A stretch of DNA of 44,186 nucleotides from Amycolatopsis keratiniphila subsp. keratiniphila. Lineage in GTDB: Bacteria; Actinomycetota; Actinomycetes; Mycobacteriales; Pseudonocardiaceae. The stretch covers positions 1 through 44,186 of the forward strand of contig NZ_LQMT02000006.1 of NCBI RefSeq assembly GCF_001620365.2, read 5' to 3'. The notes beneath the pieces were generated by a model, which had not been told where the DNA came from, did not search any database, and worked only from the letters and a program-made list of their open reading frames with translations. The translations under genes and the position numbers were made by a program. Of the stretch, positions 7,567 to 15,115 are shown piece by piece; within the stretch, counting starts at the first letter, position 1, and every line of letters begins with the position of its first letter.

Positions 7567-8213
7567 GCGCTCCCCTCCCCCGCTGGTGTGCTGGTGGGCT
7601 GGTGGTCCGTACCTGGTGAGGTGGTGGTTTCGGTGTCGTCGGCGCGGTCGTACACCGCGCGGTACGCGGTGTGGCCGAGGTCGCCGAGCAGGCCGCCGGC
7701 CTTGGCGGTGCCCCAGAGGTCGGCGAGCGCGGCGAGCGCGGTCCGGGTGCGGTCGATCGAGCCGGTTTCGGCGTCGGCGGCCGCGGCGGCGTGCAGCTCG
7801 GCGACGGCGGCCGCGTTCGCCGCGGTGTCCACCTTGGGCGGTGCGGCCGGGACGGTGAGCCGGTCGGCGGGGCCGGTGCGGGCGGCCTGCACGAGGGCCA
7901 GGGCGACGTCCCCGACGCGGCGGGCCTGTTCGCGGCGGAGGCGTTCCTGGACCATCCGGACGACCCGGCCGCCGTCCTCGCGGCCGTAGCCGAGCAGGCG
8001 GGCCACCTTGTCCTGGCTGAGGTTGCCGTGGTGGTACAGGGCCCAGGCCAGGGCGTCGGTCGCGTCGCCGACCAGCCACGCGGCCAGTTCGCGCACGGTG
8101 CCGGCGGCCTCGGTGACGGTGGCCAGGTGCCGCTCCCGGTCGGGGTCGTCGGGGTTGTCGAGCGCGGCCGCGGCGGCCAGGGCGGCCGCGACGGTCAGCA
8201 GGTCGTTTCGCAT
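7563..8213 (-). CDS. Putative HTH protein, 216 aa
   Basis: Alanine-rich helical protein. Residues ~60-90 (NLSQDKVARLLGYGREDGGRV) resemble a helix-turn-helix of the kind that starts with an S/T-Q-x-x-V-A-x-L-L pattern. ATG 8213 has GAGAGGA upstream. The last residues (HQPTSTPAGEGSA) are encoded by a start-associated repeat. Regulatory function is inferred from the HTH only. Confidence 0.5.
   Translation of the reverse strand: MRNDLLTVAAALAAAAALDNPDDPDRERHLATVTEAAGTVRELAAWLVGDATDALAWALYHHGNLSQDKVARLLGYGREDGGRVVRMVQERLRREQARRVGDVALALVQAARTGPADRLTVPAAPPKVDTAANAAAVAELHAAAAADAETGSIDRTRTALAALADLWGTAKAGGLLGDLGHTAYRAVYDRADDTETTTSPGTDHQPTSTPAGEGSA
7582..7602 (-). repeat. Start-associated repeat, copy 5
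   Basis: Shortened copy within the 3' end of the 7563-8213 gene, immediately before the Shine-Dalgarno of the gene at 7566. Confidence 0.7.
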
Positions 8214-8256
8214 GGGGTCCTCTCTGGGGTGGTCGTGACAGTGGCGGGCGGGTTCG

Positions 8257-8748
8257 TCACGAGCGGCGGAGGGCATCGGTGATCGAGTCCGCCAGGTCGG
8301 GACGGTTCTGGATCAGGACCGCGGCGGCGGCCTCGATCATGTCCATGTGGTCGAACGCCAGCGGCGTGGCGGTGTTCACCGACGCCAGCGGGAACCACCG
8401 GGCATCGGCGGCGTCATCGGCGGCGAAGATCGGCGGCATTCCGGGGAGGAAGTCGGTGTAGACCACGGCGACGTACCAGCCGCGGGCATCGCGGCCGGGT
8501 GTGTCGAACACGCCCACCTGGGACGCGGTGGTGGTGCTGGCGTCCAGGCCGGTCTCCTCCGCCAGTTCGCGGACAGCGGCCGTGCGGCTGGACTCGTGGG
8601 GGCCGTCCACGTGGCCGCCGGGCAGTGCCCAGGAACCGGCGTGCGGGTTCTTCTTGCGCTTAATGAGGGCCACGTGCGGGACGCCGTGGTCATCGGTGGA
8701 GAAGGCGACGAAATCGGCGGCGTACTTGGGGCGGTCGTGATCGCTCAC
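8257..8748 (-). CDS. Nudix hydrolase
   Basis: A 163-residue protein with a clear Nudix box around residues 44-68: GGHVDGPHE, seven residues, then RELAEETGL (REUXEEXGU). The first half has one extra residue relative to the strict GX5EX7 spacing. Nudix enzymes hydrolyse nucleoside diphosphates linked to another moiety; the substrate cannot be predicted. GTG 8748 is chosen because it follows the start-associated repeat and GGAAGGA; an in-frame ATG at 8802 would place the repeat in the coding sequence. Confidence 0.8.
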   Translation of the reverse strand: MSDHDRPKYAADFVAFSTDDHGVPHVALIKRKKNPHAGSWALPGGHVDGPHESSRTAAVRELAEETGLDASTTTASQVGVFDTPGRDARGWYVAVVYTDFLPGMPPIFAADDAADARWFPLASVNTATPLAFDHMDMIEAAAAVLIQNRPDLADSITDALRRS

Positions 8749-8766
8749 GGTGGGTTCCTTCCGGGT

Positions 8767-8801
8767 GGTGTGCTGGCGTGCTGATGGGTTGTCACTGGTC
8801 A
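8767..8801 (-). repeat. Start-associated repeat, copy 6
   Basis: Full-length copy containing the TGA stop of the 8792-9688 gene; followed by GGAAGGA and the Nudix GTG start. Confidence 0.85.
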
Positions 8802-9688
8802 TGGCGAGTATTTCGGCGGGTTCGGGTGGGATCGCAGCGGGGGCAGTACGCGCCGAACTCCGCGCCTTCGCTGCGATGGACGGCCCAGTGGGGCTCGGTG
8901 AGCAGCACGCCGGCGGTCACCTCGGGCGGGTAGCCGAACACCAGGCCGCGGACCACCTTCGGTAGTTCTCCGTGCTGCTCGGCGGCGTCGATCAGCTCCA
9001 GATGGCCCCAGGCCAGCAGGTCCGCCGCGGCGCGCTCCCCCAGGTCGCCGGGCAGCACCCGGCGGTACTCGGTCGCCAGGCCGGGCAGGTCGAAGCGGTC
9101 GGCGAGCGTGCCGGGCTGTGCGGCGAAGGCCCAGCAGCCGGGCCGCTGGAGCCGCACCACCAGGCCCTCCTCGGTGGCCTGCTCGGCCCAGCTGCGCATG
9201 GCCGAGCGGGGCATGGCGGGATGCTGGCGGATGCCGAAGTACCCGGCCGGTTTCCGGCCGGTGTGGATCGCTTCGCCGATCCACTCCTCCGCGTCCTCGA
9301 ACTCCGGGGCGAGGTTGACCAGCTCGTCCAGGATCACCCCTCGTTGGGCCCTGATCGGATTCCACGGGCTGACCAGCTCGGAGCGCCAGGTCATGCGCGG
9401 GCCACGCCAGCGCCAGATCATCCAGCCGTCCACCGCGGCCGCCCAGTCGGTGAGGCCGTCCGGGCCGGACCGGTGGTAGATCCCGTGGGCCGGGACTCCG
9501 GCGGGTCGCCAAGGCCCGGAGTTGGTCCACCAGGGATTGAGGCGGGTCCGCCAGGTGTCCGGTTCGCACAGGTCCGGGGTGCGCGGGTCGTCGGCGTGGG
9601 CGGGGTCGAGCGTCCAGCCTCCGAGGTCGCGCCAGGCCGGGCTCCGCCGGGTGAGGCGGGCGGGCAGCAGGTCCAGCAGCACGGACAT
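8792..9688 (-). CDS. Hypothetical protein, 298 aa
   Basis: No known domain recognised. Tryptophan-rich N-terminal half (WWTNSGPW, GWMIWRWRG), a central helical part (MRSWAEQATEEGLVV, possibly a winged helix), and a C-terminal YCPRCDP that could be half of a zinc site. ATG 9688 follows a start-associated repeat directly with no Shine-Dalgarno between them; GTG 9751 with GGGGAG upstream is an alternative start that would encode the repeat. Downstream it runs into the Nudix unit. Confidence 0.55.
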   Translation of the reverse strand: MSVLLDLLPARLTRRSPAWRDLGGWTLDPAHADDPRTPDLCEPDTWRTRLNPWWTNSGPWRPAGVPAHGIYHRSGPDGLTDWAAAVDGWMIWRWRGPRMTWRSELVSPWNPIRAQRGVILDELVNLAPEFEDAEEWIGEAIHTGRKPAGYFGIRQHPAMPRSAMRSWAEQATEEGLVVRLQRPGCWAFAAQPGTLADRFDLPGLATEYRRVLPGDLGERAAADLLAWGHLELIDAAEQHGELPKVVRGLVFGYPPEVTAGVLLTEPHWAVHRSEGAEFGAYCPRCDPTRTRRNTRHDQ

Positions 9689-9689
9689 A

Positions 9690-9722
9690 GTGTGCTGGCG
9701 TGCTGGCTGGCCGATGCTGGTC
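9690..9722 (-). repeat. Start-associated repeat, copy 7
   Basis: Ends two to three bases before ATG 9688; upstream of it is an 11-bp tandem repeat. Confidence 0.8.
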
Positions 9723-9745
9723 AAGTGGGTCTTTTTCACTCCGCG

Positions 9746-9789
9746 GTTCACTTCCCGTTCACTCCCCTATTAGTCCCCGTTTAGTCCCC
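9746..9789. repeat. Four tandem 11-bp units
   Basis: On the minus strand: GGGGACTAAAC, GGGGACTAATA, GGGGAGTGAAC, GGGAAGTGAAC, exactly 11 bases each, so all on one helix face. A related array lies at 36052-36094. Confidence 0.75.
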
Positions 9790-9794
9790 GATGG

Positions 9795-10055
9795 TCAGTA
9801 GTCGATCTTCGAGGCGATGAACGCGGCCGGGTTGTTCGCGTTCACCGACCACGCCACGTCCTCCTCCTCGATCGCTGCCAGGACGGCCAGCGGGTCGTGG
9901 CCGGCTTCCTCGGCCTGGTGCAGATGCCAGGCCACCGCGCCGAAGGCGTCGCCTTCCTCGTTCTCCCCGATCACCGCGGCGGCCACCTCCTCCGGGAAGA
10001 CCTCGCGCACGTAGTCCGCCGCGGCTTCCCTGCGCTTCTGGTCGTGCTCGCTCAT
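9795..10055 (-). CDS. Hypothetical acidic protein, 86 aa
   Basis: Not recognised. Small, acidic, helix-rich (EEVAAAVIGENEEGDAFG, then HLHQAEEAGHDPLAVLAAI). ATG 10055. The promoter region carries two identical 18-bp dyads (10077-10094, 10100-10117), so expression is probably repressor-controlled. No partner is coupled to it. Confidence 0.6.
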   Translation of the reverse strand: MSEHDQKRREAAADYVREVFPEEVAAAVIGENEEGDAFGAVAWHLHQAEEAGHDPLAVLAAIEEEDVAWSVNANNPAAFIASKIDY

Positions 10056-10076
10056 GGTCTTGATCCCCTCTCCGTT

Positions 10077-10117
10077 TGACTACTTCAGTAGTCACTATTT
10101 GACTACTTCAGTAGTCA
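10077..10117. promoter_or_regulatory. Tandem operator: two TGACTACTTCAGTAGTCA dyads
   Basis: Two identical 18-bp sites with 8-bp perfect arms, 23 bp apart, 22-62 bases upstream of ATG 10055. The minus strand reads through both as the likely promoter. Confidence 0.7.
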
Positions 10118-10983
10118 TTGCGCAACCCCTCCATTCGGGTGGATGCTTGGGTGAAGCACCGCGTGGTGACCGTGGAGCATGGCGCGTTGTCCCGCGTGGG
10201 CGTGTACGCAAGCCCAGCGTTTCTAAGCGGCCCGGATGGGCGGGTGACCTGCGACCAAGCGGATAAGCACGCGGCACCCCTCCCCCGCCTCCCCTGCTGC
10301 GGACCCGCGAAAACCCGTGCGGCGGGCCGCCGCGGCCGCCGCGTGCTTGACAATGCAGCGGGGGAGCGCGGAGGCACCGGTAGGGCAGGGGAGCCTGTAA
10401 CCCGTTTGGAGTAACCCGCTTGGTGGCCTCGACCTGCGAAAAGAGCGGTTTTCGCTTGGGTGGGGAGGGGTCCGAAAACGATCATTTCGCCGACCGATTT
10501 CGATCCGCGGCGGCCGGCGGCCGAGGCCGTGAACCTCGCTCGGCCGCTCCTGCTCTCGCTCCTGCTGTCCTCTTCGGAACCGCTCCGGGGCTCGAGCTCC
10601 GGAGCCGCCGGCCCGAACCTCGGCCCGGAACCGCTCCCCTCCCCCAACGCTCAACTTCGCCACGCTCCCCTGGTTCGGCACGCGCCACGCCCCCGCCGAA
10701 CCCCAAGCGGCAACGCCAGTCCCAACCGGCCCGAGCGCCGGGGGAGGGGAGTGGATCTTCGACGCGGCGATCCTGGACCCCCGCGGCGAGCACCAGGACG
10801 GCCGACCAGGGGAGTGGGGCCCGGCTCGACCTTCGGGCCAGCTGGCTAGCAGGGGAGCGGAAACGACCTCCGCGGCCTCGGCCCGGCCCGCGGAACCAGG
10901 GGAGAAGGCGACCGGACCCACCCAACAGGCAAGCAGGCCGGGCCGAGATCGAGGTAAACCCGCAGGCCAGGGGCTGATGTAAG
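10118..10983. other. Long non-coding GC-rich region
   Basis: No convincing gene: frames on both strands are open only because of base composition and give low-complexity Arg/Pro/Ser/Gly sequence. CAGGGGAG recurs (about 10385, 10804, 10850, 10898, and 11080 just outside). It may hold a regulatory RNA or part of the replication origin. Confidence 0.45.
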
Positions 10984-11004
10984 GCGGGTTATCACACATG
11001 ATTA
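10984..11004. promoter_or_regulatory. Operator-like site, TTATCACACATGATTA
   Basis: Third CACACATGAT site, identical over 21 bases to 2152-2172, but with no gene start within 900 bases to its left. Confidence 0.5.
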
Positions 11005-11100
11005 CTTCCCTTCCCCCGCGCCGGCCGGGTCGATCAACCCCGACGTTTTCGCAAAAAGCCCAGGTCAAAGCGCTAATGACCAGGGGAGGGGTCACCTTGC

Positions 11101-11170
11101 CCCGTTCGGAAGACTTTTTATGTTGAGAAAATTAAAATGTATTTGATTTTCTCAAAAATCAAAGTCGAAC
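11101..11170. promoter_or_regulatory. AT-rich tract with overlapping palindromes
   Basis: TTGAGAAAAT and ATTTTCTCAA form 10-bp arms separated by 13 bases, and within the right arm TTTGATTTT and AAAATCAAA form a second 9-bp dyad with a CTCA spacer. Candidate DNA-unwinding element or protein-binding site near the iterons. It is related to the tract before the gene at 3255. Confidence 0.55.
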
Positions 11171-11626
11171 CTGCTCGGTCTGGCGACTGGAGCATTTTGG
11201 GCCCTGAGTTGCGCTCTAAGGCGGATTCCTGGCTGTCATCGACCTAAGCGGACACGTTGGTCTTTGGCTGCGTCATGGGGGAGTCTCCCCGATTCCAAAC
11301 TGGCGCGGGGTCGGGTTGACCGCGGAGAGTCGATCATGGGTCCGCTTCCTGGGGCTCCAGAAGCGACGGAGACGGCCGAACTGGTCTTGTCGGGGGTCTC
11401 GGAGGCGGGGGAGGGGTCCCTTGGCCTTCTGGACGTTTTCAGCGGCGTTCGCCAGTGGCGGGCGTCCCAGCTCGCGCGCGCGTTACGTTGCGTAACTTCT
11501 GTTGCTCAACTTGCACCGTGAACGTCACCACCTACGGAAAATGAACCAAGAAAATCGTTGCCCTGTGGGCCGGCGAAGCCGGTTCATAGGGCCTCGCAGG
11601 GAGTTTGAGGGCAGCGTGCCCTCAAG
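11171..11626. other. Non-coding region between AT tract and 13-bp repeats
   Basis: No gene seen. Contains dyads GTTACG/CGTAAC (11482-11496) and TTGAGGGCA/TGCCCTCAA (11605-11625, 3-base loop). Confidence 0.4.
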
Positions 11627-11678
11627 GGGAGAACCCAGTGGGAGAACCCAGTGGGGGAGTTCAGTGGGAGAACCCAGT
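11627..11678. repeat. Four tandem 13-bp repeats GGGAGAACCCAGT
   Basis: Units at 11627, 11640, 11653 (variant GGGGGAGTTCAGT) and 11666, 13 bases each; a decayed fifth follows. About 70 bases from the iterons. Confidence 0.8.
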
Positions 11679-11748
11679 GGGAGGCAACTGCACTCCGAGC
11701 GCCGAAAAGATGGCTCTGACCTGGGGATTCATGGCGGCTTCCTAGGGC

Positions 11749-11868
11749 GGTTGTGGTCTCGGTTTCAAGGGGTGGTTTGGTCCCGTTTTTTGGGGGTGGT
11801 TTGGTCCCGATTTCTAGGGGTGGTTTGGTCCCGTTTTTTGGGGGTGGTTTGGTCCCGATTTCTGGGGG
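11749..11868. repeat. Iteron array, five 24-bp units (candidate oriV)
   Basis: TGGTTTGGTCCCG occurs at 11773, 11797, 11821 and 11845, exactly 24 bases apart, with a diverged unit at 11749. Spacer sequence alternates between GTTTTTTGGGGG and GATTTCTAGGGG types, giving a 48-bp higher-order period. A single related copy lies inside the replication gene at 12667-12692. Position next to two winged-helix genes is typical of theta-type iteron plasmids. Confidence 0.8.
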
Positions 11869-11892
11869 TGCCTCCGACGTGCGTTCGACAAG

Positions 11893-11930
11893 AAAAAAGC
11901 CCGCCCTTGGCTGGTGCCAAAGGCGGGCTT
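11893..11930 (-). terminator. Intrinsic terminator of the replication genes
   Basis: On the minus strand, GCCCGCC...GGCGGGC stem with an inner TTGGC/GCCAA stem, followed by a TTTTTT run, 18 bases after the stop at 11948. Confidence 0.85.
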
Positions 11931-11947
11931 GACCTGCGGATCTGTTG

Positions 11948-12532
11948 CTAGCGGACGGCTCGCTGATCCGGCGGGGAGTCTGGCCGTGCGGTCGGTGTAG
12001 GCGACGGGCCGGCAGTAAGCAGCCGGAGGCCGCCACGTTCGCGTCTGGAGATCATGGGAGCGGAGGGAGTGGCGTCCTCATCGTCGGCGTGCCCGCGCTT
12101 CGTACGGGACGGTTTCAGGGCCTCCCACACCTCCTCGGGGAGGCTGGCGCGAAGTTCCGCGCGGCGTCGGCGGTCTTCGGCGCGCTCTGCGACCTGCTCC
12201 GGGCTCATATGCGGGGCATTGGGATGGTTCAGCCGGACGACCTTGCCGCGGCCGGCCTCATAGACCCCGTGCACCTTGTCCAACTTCTCCACGGTCACCA
12301 GGTCGGCCCTGGCCAAGTTGTTCAAGGCTCGGGAGAGGGTGCCGGTGGTGCTGTGGAGCTTCTTGGCCTCGTTGTTCAGACTCAGCTCTACGGCGAAGTC
12401 ATCGCCAACCCGCCGGGAGAGGTGGACGAGTAGGCCCAGCTCGGCCGCCCCCGGCGGTTCGACGGTCAGTGCCCAGACAATCGCGTCGGCGTTCACGGTG
12501 TCCTCTCGGCCAGCGTTACGCGGTCGCTCCAT
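11948..12532 (-). CDS. Winged-helix replication/regulatory protein, 194 aa
   Basis: Residues ~15-105 form a winged-helix-like domain (ELGLLVHLSRRVGDDFAVEL, TTGTLSRALNNLARADLVTV, then VYEAGRGKVVRL). The C-terminal part is basic and disordered. ATG 12532, behind GGGAGGT, overlaps the end of the larger winged-helix gene, so the two are coupled. Position next to the iterons and terminator suggests replication initiation, copy-number control or autoregulation; which one is not decidable. A longer open frame upstream is ignored because it lies wholly within the other gene. Confidence 0.6.
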   Translation of the reverse strand: MERPRNAGREDTVNADAIVWALTVEPPGAAELGLLVHLSRRVGDDFAVELSLNNEAKKLHSTTGTLSRALNNLARADLVTVEKLDKVHGVYEAGRGKVVRLNHPNAPHMSPEQVAERAEDRRRRAELRASLPEEVWEALKPSRTKRGHADDEDATPSAPMISRRERGGLRLLTAGPSPTPTARPDSPPDQRAVR

Positions 12533-13478
12533 GCTGACCTCCCGCGGCTCCGGTTTTCCAGCCCCGGACCAGGTTCCGCCGGTGTTCGGCGCTTGATCGC
12601 TCCACAAACTCAACTGGTCGGGTCTCCGGTTCGCCTGAGTCGTTTCCGCTGGTAGAAGCGTTGACGTCTCGGTTTTTGGGGGTGGTTTCGTCGTCATCGG
12701 TGGTCGCCTCGTCGGTGGTGGGCTTCCCAGTTCGGGGGCGGTATGGGGTGCGGTCGCCATCACGCTCGGCAAGTACCCCGCGAAGGCATTCGGTCAACTC
12801 CTCGCGCTCCTCGGTGTCCAGCTCTCGCGCCAGGGGCAAGATCACGGCCGCGCGTCCGTCCGCGACGTCCACCAGCACCATTCCGGCCTCCTCCAGCTCT
12901 TGGCGGAGCGCGGGCACGGTCACCGGTGATACCCCGGCCGTCTTCGCCAGATCCGCGGCGGAGACCTCACACCACGGGGGCCTGGTACCGCCGTCGTTGT
13001 TCTTCGGTTGCAACTCCCAGACCGCGCCGAGCAGTCGAAGGGCCTTCGGGCTGATCCCGTTCTCCTCGGCCACCAGCTTGTCCAGCGAGTGAACAGGGAT
13101 CTTGACGTACTGCGCAGCCGTGACCACGGTTCGGGCTGACGCTCGGCCTTGGCCTCGCCGGTGGTTCTGGACGAACGCGGGTTCTTGGCCCTTGCTGTTG
13201 TTGTGGTCGCGCAGCAACGGGGCCATTGCCCGTTTCCACTGCTGTGTGGAGAACCCCAGCCGGGCCGCGCCGACCTCTCGCCGCATTACTGCGGGGGAGG
13301 CCGGGCCCGACCTGCTGTCGATCAGTAGAAATACAGCGACCGAGGTAGCGGGGTGGTTGCGGGAGCGAAGGAGCAGCGTCGGGAGGCGGAGGTGGTGCTT
13401 GCCGACTGTGCTCACTTCGCGCAGTCGATCTAGGGGTGAAAGCTCCCCTTGATCAAGGTGGCGAAGCGGTTCGTTCAT
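12516..13478 (-). CDS. Putative replication initiator, tandem winged helix, 320 aa
   Basis: Residues ~25-110 and ~130-220 both look like winged-helix units (SVAVFLLIDSRSG...FSTQQWKRAMAPLL and EENGISPKALRLLGAVWELQ with AADLAKTAGVSPVTVPALRQ). Two consecutive winged helices are the architecture of iteron-binding initiators (RepE/RepA/Pi type), although no sequence homology is claimed. The C-terminal 100 residues are polar and disordered. ATG 13478 has AAGGGA upstream. An iteron-like sequence (12667-12692) lies inside the 3' part, perhaps for autoregulation. Alternative: a non-initiator regulator, with initiation by the coupled protein. Confidence 0.55.
   Translation of the reverse strand: MNEPLRHLDQGELSPLDRLREVSTVGKHHLRLPTLLLRSRNHPATSVAVFLLIDSRSGPASPAVMRREVGAARLGFSTQQWKRAMAPLLRDHNNSKGQEPAFVQNHRRGQGRASARTVVTAAQYVKIPVHSLDKLVAEENGISPKALRLLGAVWELQPKNNDGGTRPPWCEVSAADLAKTAGVSPVTVPALRQELEEAGMVLVDVADGRAAVILPLARELDTEEREELTECLRGVLAERDGDRTPYRPRTGKPTTDEATTDDDETTPKNRDVNASTSGNDSGEPETRPVEFVERSSAEHRRNLVRGWKTGAAGGQHGATA
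12667..12692. repeat. Isolated iteron-like copy inside rep gene
   Basis: TTTTTGGGGGTGGTTT followed by CGTC matches the iteron TTTTTGGGGGTGGTTT followed by GGTC. Confidence 0.65.
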
Positions 13479-13505
13479 CACGTTCCCTTGCGTGGACCGT
13501 GACAC

Positions 13506-13784
13506 ACGCCGGGGGAGGAGTCTGCAAAACGTCGGCCCGGTCCTATACCCTCGGACGGTGGTGAAAGCGCCCTAAGACTTGTGGCCGATGCTTTGCAGGC
13601 GGTTCCCCCCGCCGCCGCGTGTCATCTGGGTTTCACCGAGGGCCCGGCTGGGAGCTGCCAACTCCCGGACCGGGCCTTTGGTCTGTCTAGCGGTTGATCC
13701 TCGCACCGGAGCCACCCCTGAACAGGGCAACCCGACATGCGCGTGTCGGCGGTCCACCAGGGACTGGCGTGGTGTACGGCATGG
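13506..13784. promoter_or_regulatory. Intergenic region upstream of replication genes
   Basis: Contains a nested hairpin (GGGCCCGG...CCGGGCC with inner GGGAG/CTCCC, about 13640-13678) that can end gntR transcription. On the minus strand GGTATAGG near 13550 is a candidate -10 for the replication genes. An AGGGACTGGCGTGG motif lies at 13759-13772. Confidence 0.45.
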
Positions 13785-14579
13785 TCAGCTCCCGTCAGTC
13801 CGCGGCCAGGCCGCCGAGTCCGCGCGGGGGATCGGGTGGTCAATCTCGAACTTGTCGCCGGAGACGCGCTGGTCCAGGACTTCGACGGGCCGGCCATCGG
13901 GGAGCGAGGTCACGCGCTGCTGGCGGAGAACAGCCGAGGTGCGCGCGATGGACAGGCGCTTACTGGTCTCCGCGGTCGCCAGCTCGGCGGTAACGATCAT
14001 GTGCCAGGCCAGCGGGCCGCCCAGGGTCTCCTCGATGCGGTCGTAAATGCCGCCGGGGCCGGGATCGGCCTTCTTCACCGCGGGAACCTCCTCGGCCACC
14101 CAGCCGGGGAGGTAGGTGGTGGACAGGATCATGGGCTGGTCGTGGTTGCGTCCCTCGGCCAGGTTGCGCGGCTGGCCCAGGGTGCGGTCCCGGATCACCA
14201 CCTCCGCGCCGGGCTCGATGTTGAGCAGGTGCGCGACGTCGGGCGGTGCTTCGCCGAGCTGGACTCCGTAGTGGTGGAGGAGCTGATGCCGGCGGCCGCC
14301 GGACTGGAGGTAGTAGCCGCGTGCGTCGCGTTCGATGGCGGACCGGGTGAGCCGGTCGCGGCCGGTGGGGTCGAGTACCACGGTTCCGCGGTTTTTCCGT
14401 GGCTCGACCAGGTGTTGCTCCCGGAGTAGGCGGTAGGCCCGGCGAACCGTCGAGCGGTTCACGCCGAGCTGGCTGGCCAGGTCGTCCTCACGGGGGAGAA
14501 CGTGGCCGGGCTCAAACTCTCTCGACAAGATGCGTTGCCGCAGGTCGGCGGCCACTTTTGTCGGGTCGGGCGTGGTCAC
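13785..14579 (-). CDS. GntR-family transfer repressor, KorSA-like
   Basis: A 264-residue protein: an N-terminal GntR winged helix (residues ~5-70; VLPREDDLASQLGVNRSTVRRAYRLL) and a UTRA effector domain (~95-250; IRDRTLGQP, ILSTTYLPGWVAEEVP, EILDQ-like VEVLDQRVSGDKFEI). Same architecture and genomic place as KorSA of pSAM2 and KorA-like repressors of Streptomyces transfer operons. GTG 14579 follows AGGAG. Divergently arranged with the spd/tra operon; the shared control region holds TGACAA...TTGTCA, so autoregulation plus repression of transfer is inferred. Confidence 0.8.
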   Translation of the reverse strand: MTTPDPTKVAADLRQRILSREFEPGHVLPREDDLASQLGVNRSTVRRAYRLLREQHLVEPRKNRGTVVLDPTGRDRLTRSAIERDARGYYLQSGGRRHQLLHHYGVQLGEAPPDVAHLLNIEPGAEVVIRDRTLGQPRNLAEGRNHDQPMILSTTYLPGWVAEEVPAVKKADPGPGGIYDRIEETLGGPLAWHMIVTAELATAETSKRLSIARTSAVLRQQRVTSLPDGRPVEVLDQRVSGDKFEIDHPIPRADSAAWPRTDGS

Positions 14580-14613
14580 AGGTCAACTCCTGGTCGGTCG
14601 TCGGTTCGCCTCA

Positions 14614-14670
14614 TTTAACAACCTGGCGCGCCGTATTGACAACTGATCGTTTGTCATGTGAGGGTAGTCC
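14614..14670. promoter_or_regulatory. Overlapping divergent promoters with GntR operator
   Basis: TGACAA (14637-14642) and TTGTCA (14651-14656) form a dyad. Leftward: -35 TTGTCA (14642-14637), 17-base spacer, -10 GTTAAA (14619-14614). Rightward: -35 TTGACA at 14636, with GGTAGT near 14663 as a possible -10. The dyad covers both -35 elements. Confidence 0.65.
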
Positions 14671-14702
14671 TCGTCACCGCGCCACCACGGGCGGTGAGCC
14701 CA

Positions 14703-14750
14703 AAACCAAAAAAGCGGCCCCGGCGGGTGCTGGTAACACCTGCCGGGGCC
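14703..14750. terminator. Leader hairpin / leftward terminator
   Basis: GGCCCCGGC...GCCGGGGCC stem (14716-14750) with an A-run on its left, which is a T-run for leftward transcription. It lies in the leader of the rightward operon. Confidence 0.55.
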
Positions 14751-14763
14751 TGGAGACCGACGT

Positions 14764-14786
14764 TTGAAGGAGGACGGTCCCCGTGG
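14764..14786 (+). promoter_or_regulatory. 23-base ribosome-binding leader, copy 1
   Basis: Begins TTGAAGGAGGACGGTCCCC and includes the GTG start at 14783; identical over 23 bases to 33105-33127. Confidence 0.8.
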
Positions 14787-15115
14787 AACCCATCATCTCA
14801 GGTGGTGCCGCTCGGCGAGCGGTGGAGCAGGTCAACCCGGCTCGGCTGGAGGAGCTGCGCGACCGTGCGGCCCTGCTCGCGGTCGGTGTCGAGTCGGCCG
14901 AGACGTACCTGGCCCAGGGCGAAGTGATCCCGGAGCCGCTGCTGGCCGAACTGACCGAATACCGCCAGATCACCCGCTACCTGTCCCGCGCGGCCGCGTC
15001 GGACCGGCACGCCGAACACCGCACCCACCGCCGTGAAGTCCGCCGGCAGCTGGCGCGCACCTTCGGCCCGGTCACCTCGACCCTGCTCCTCGAGCGCGAG
15101 GAGCAGGCGGCATGA
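14783..15115 (+). CDS. Hypothetical protein, first gene of spread/transfer operon
   Basis: A 110-residue soluble, helical, charged protein (LEELRDRAALLAVGVESAE, then LLAELTEYRQITRYL). Not recognised by family. GTG 14783 has an excellent GAAGGAGG. ATGA overlap with the next gene shows coupling. By position it belongs to the plasmid spread/transfer set. Confidence 0.65.
   Translation: MEPIISGGAARRAVEQVNPARLEELRDRAALLAVGVESAETYLAQGEVIPEPLLAELTEYRQITRYLSRAAASDRHAEHRTHRREVRRQLARTFGPVTSTLLLEREEQAA

Noticed and set aside
8767..8801. Start-associated repeat as a conserved N-terminal peptide (NPSARQHT)
   Set aside because: The frame is shared by several genes, but at 40171, 38172, 38991 and 42221 the repeat contains stops or lies in another frame, and Shine-Dalgarno sites follow it.
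10108..11095. Long open frames on both strands of the 10-11 kb region
   Set aside because: Low-complexity Arg/Pro/Ser/Gly products, no domain, no good ribosome-binding sites; open by high GC content.
11264..11521. 85-codon frame on the plus strand
   Set aside because: No Shine-Dalgarno, no conserved features; lies in origin-associated DNA.
11749..11868. CRISPR-like regular spacing
   Set aside because: The whole 24-bp period is repeat with no unique spacers; iterons fit better.
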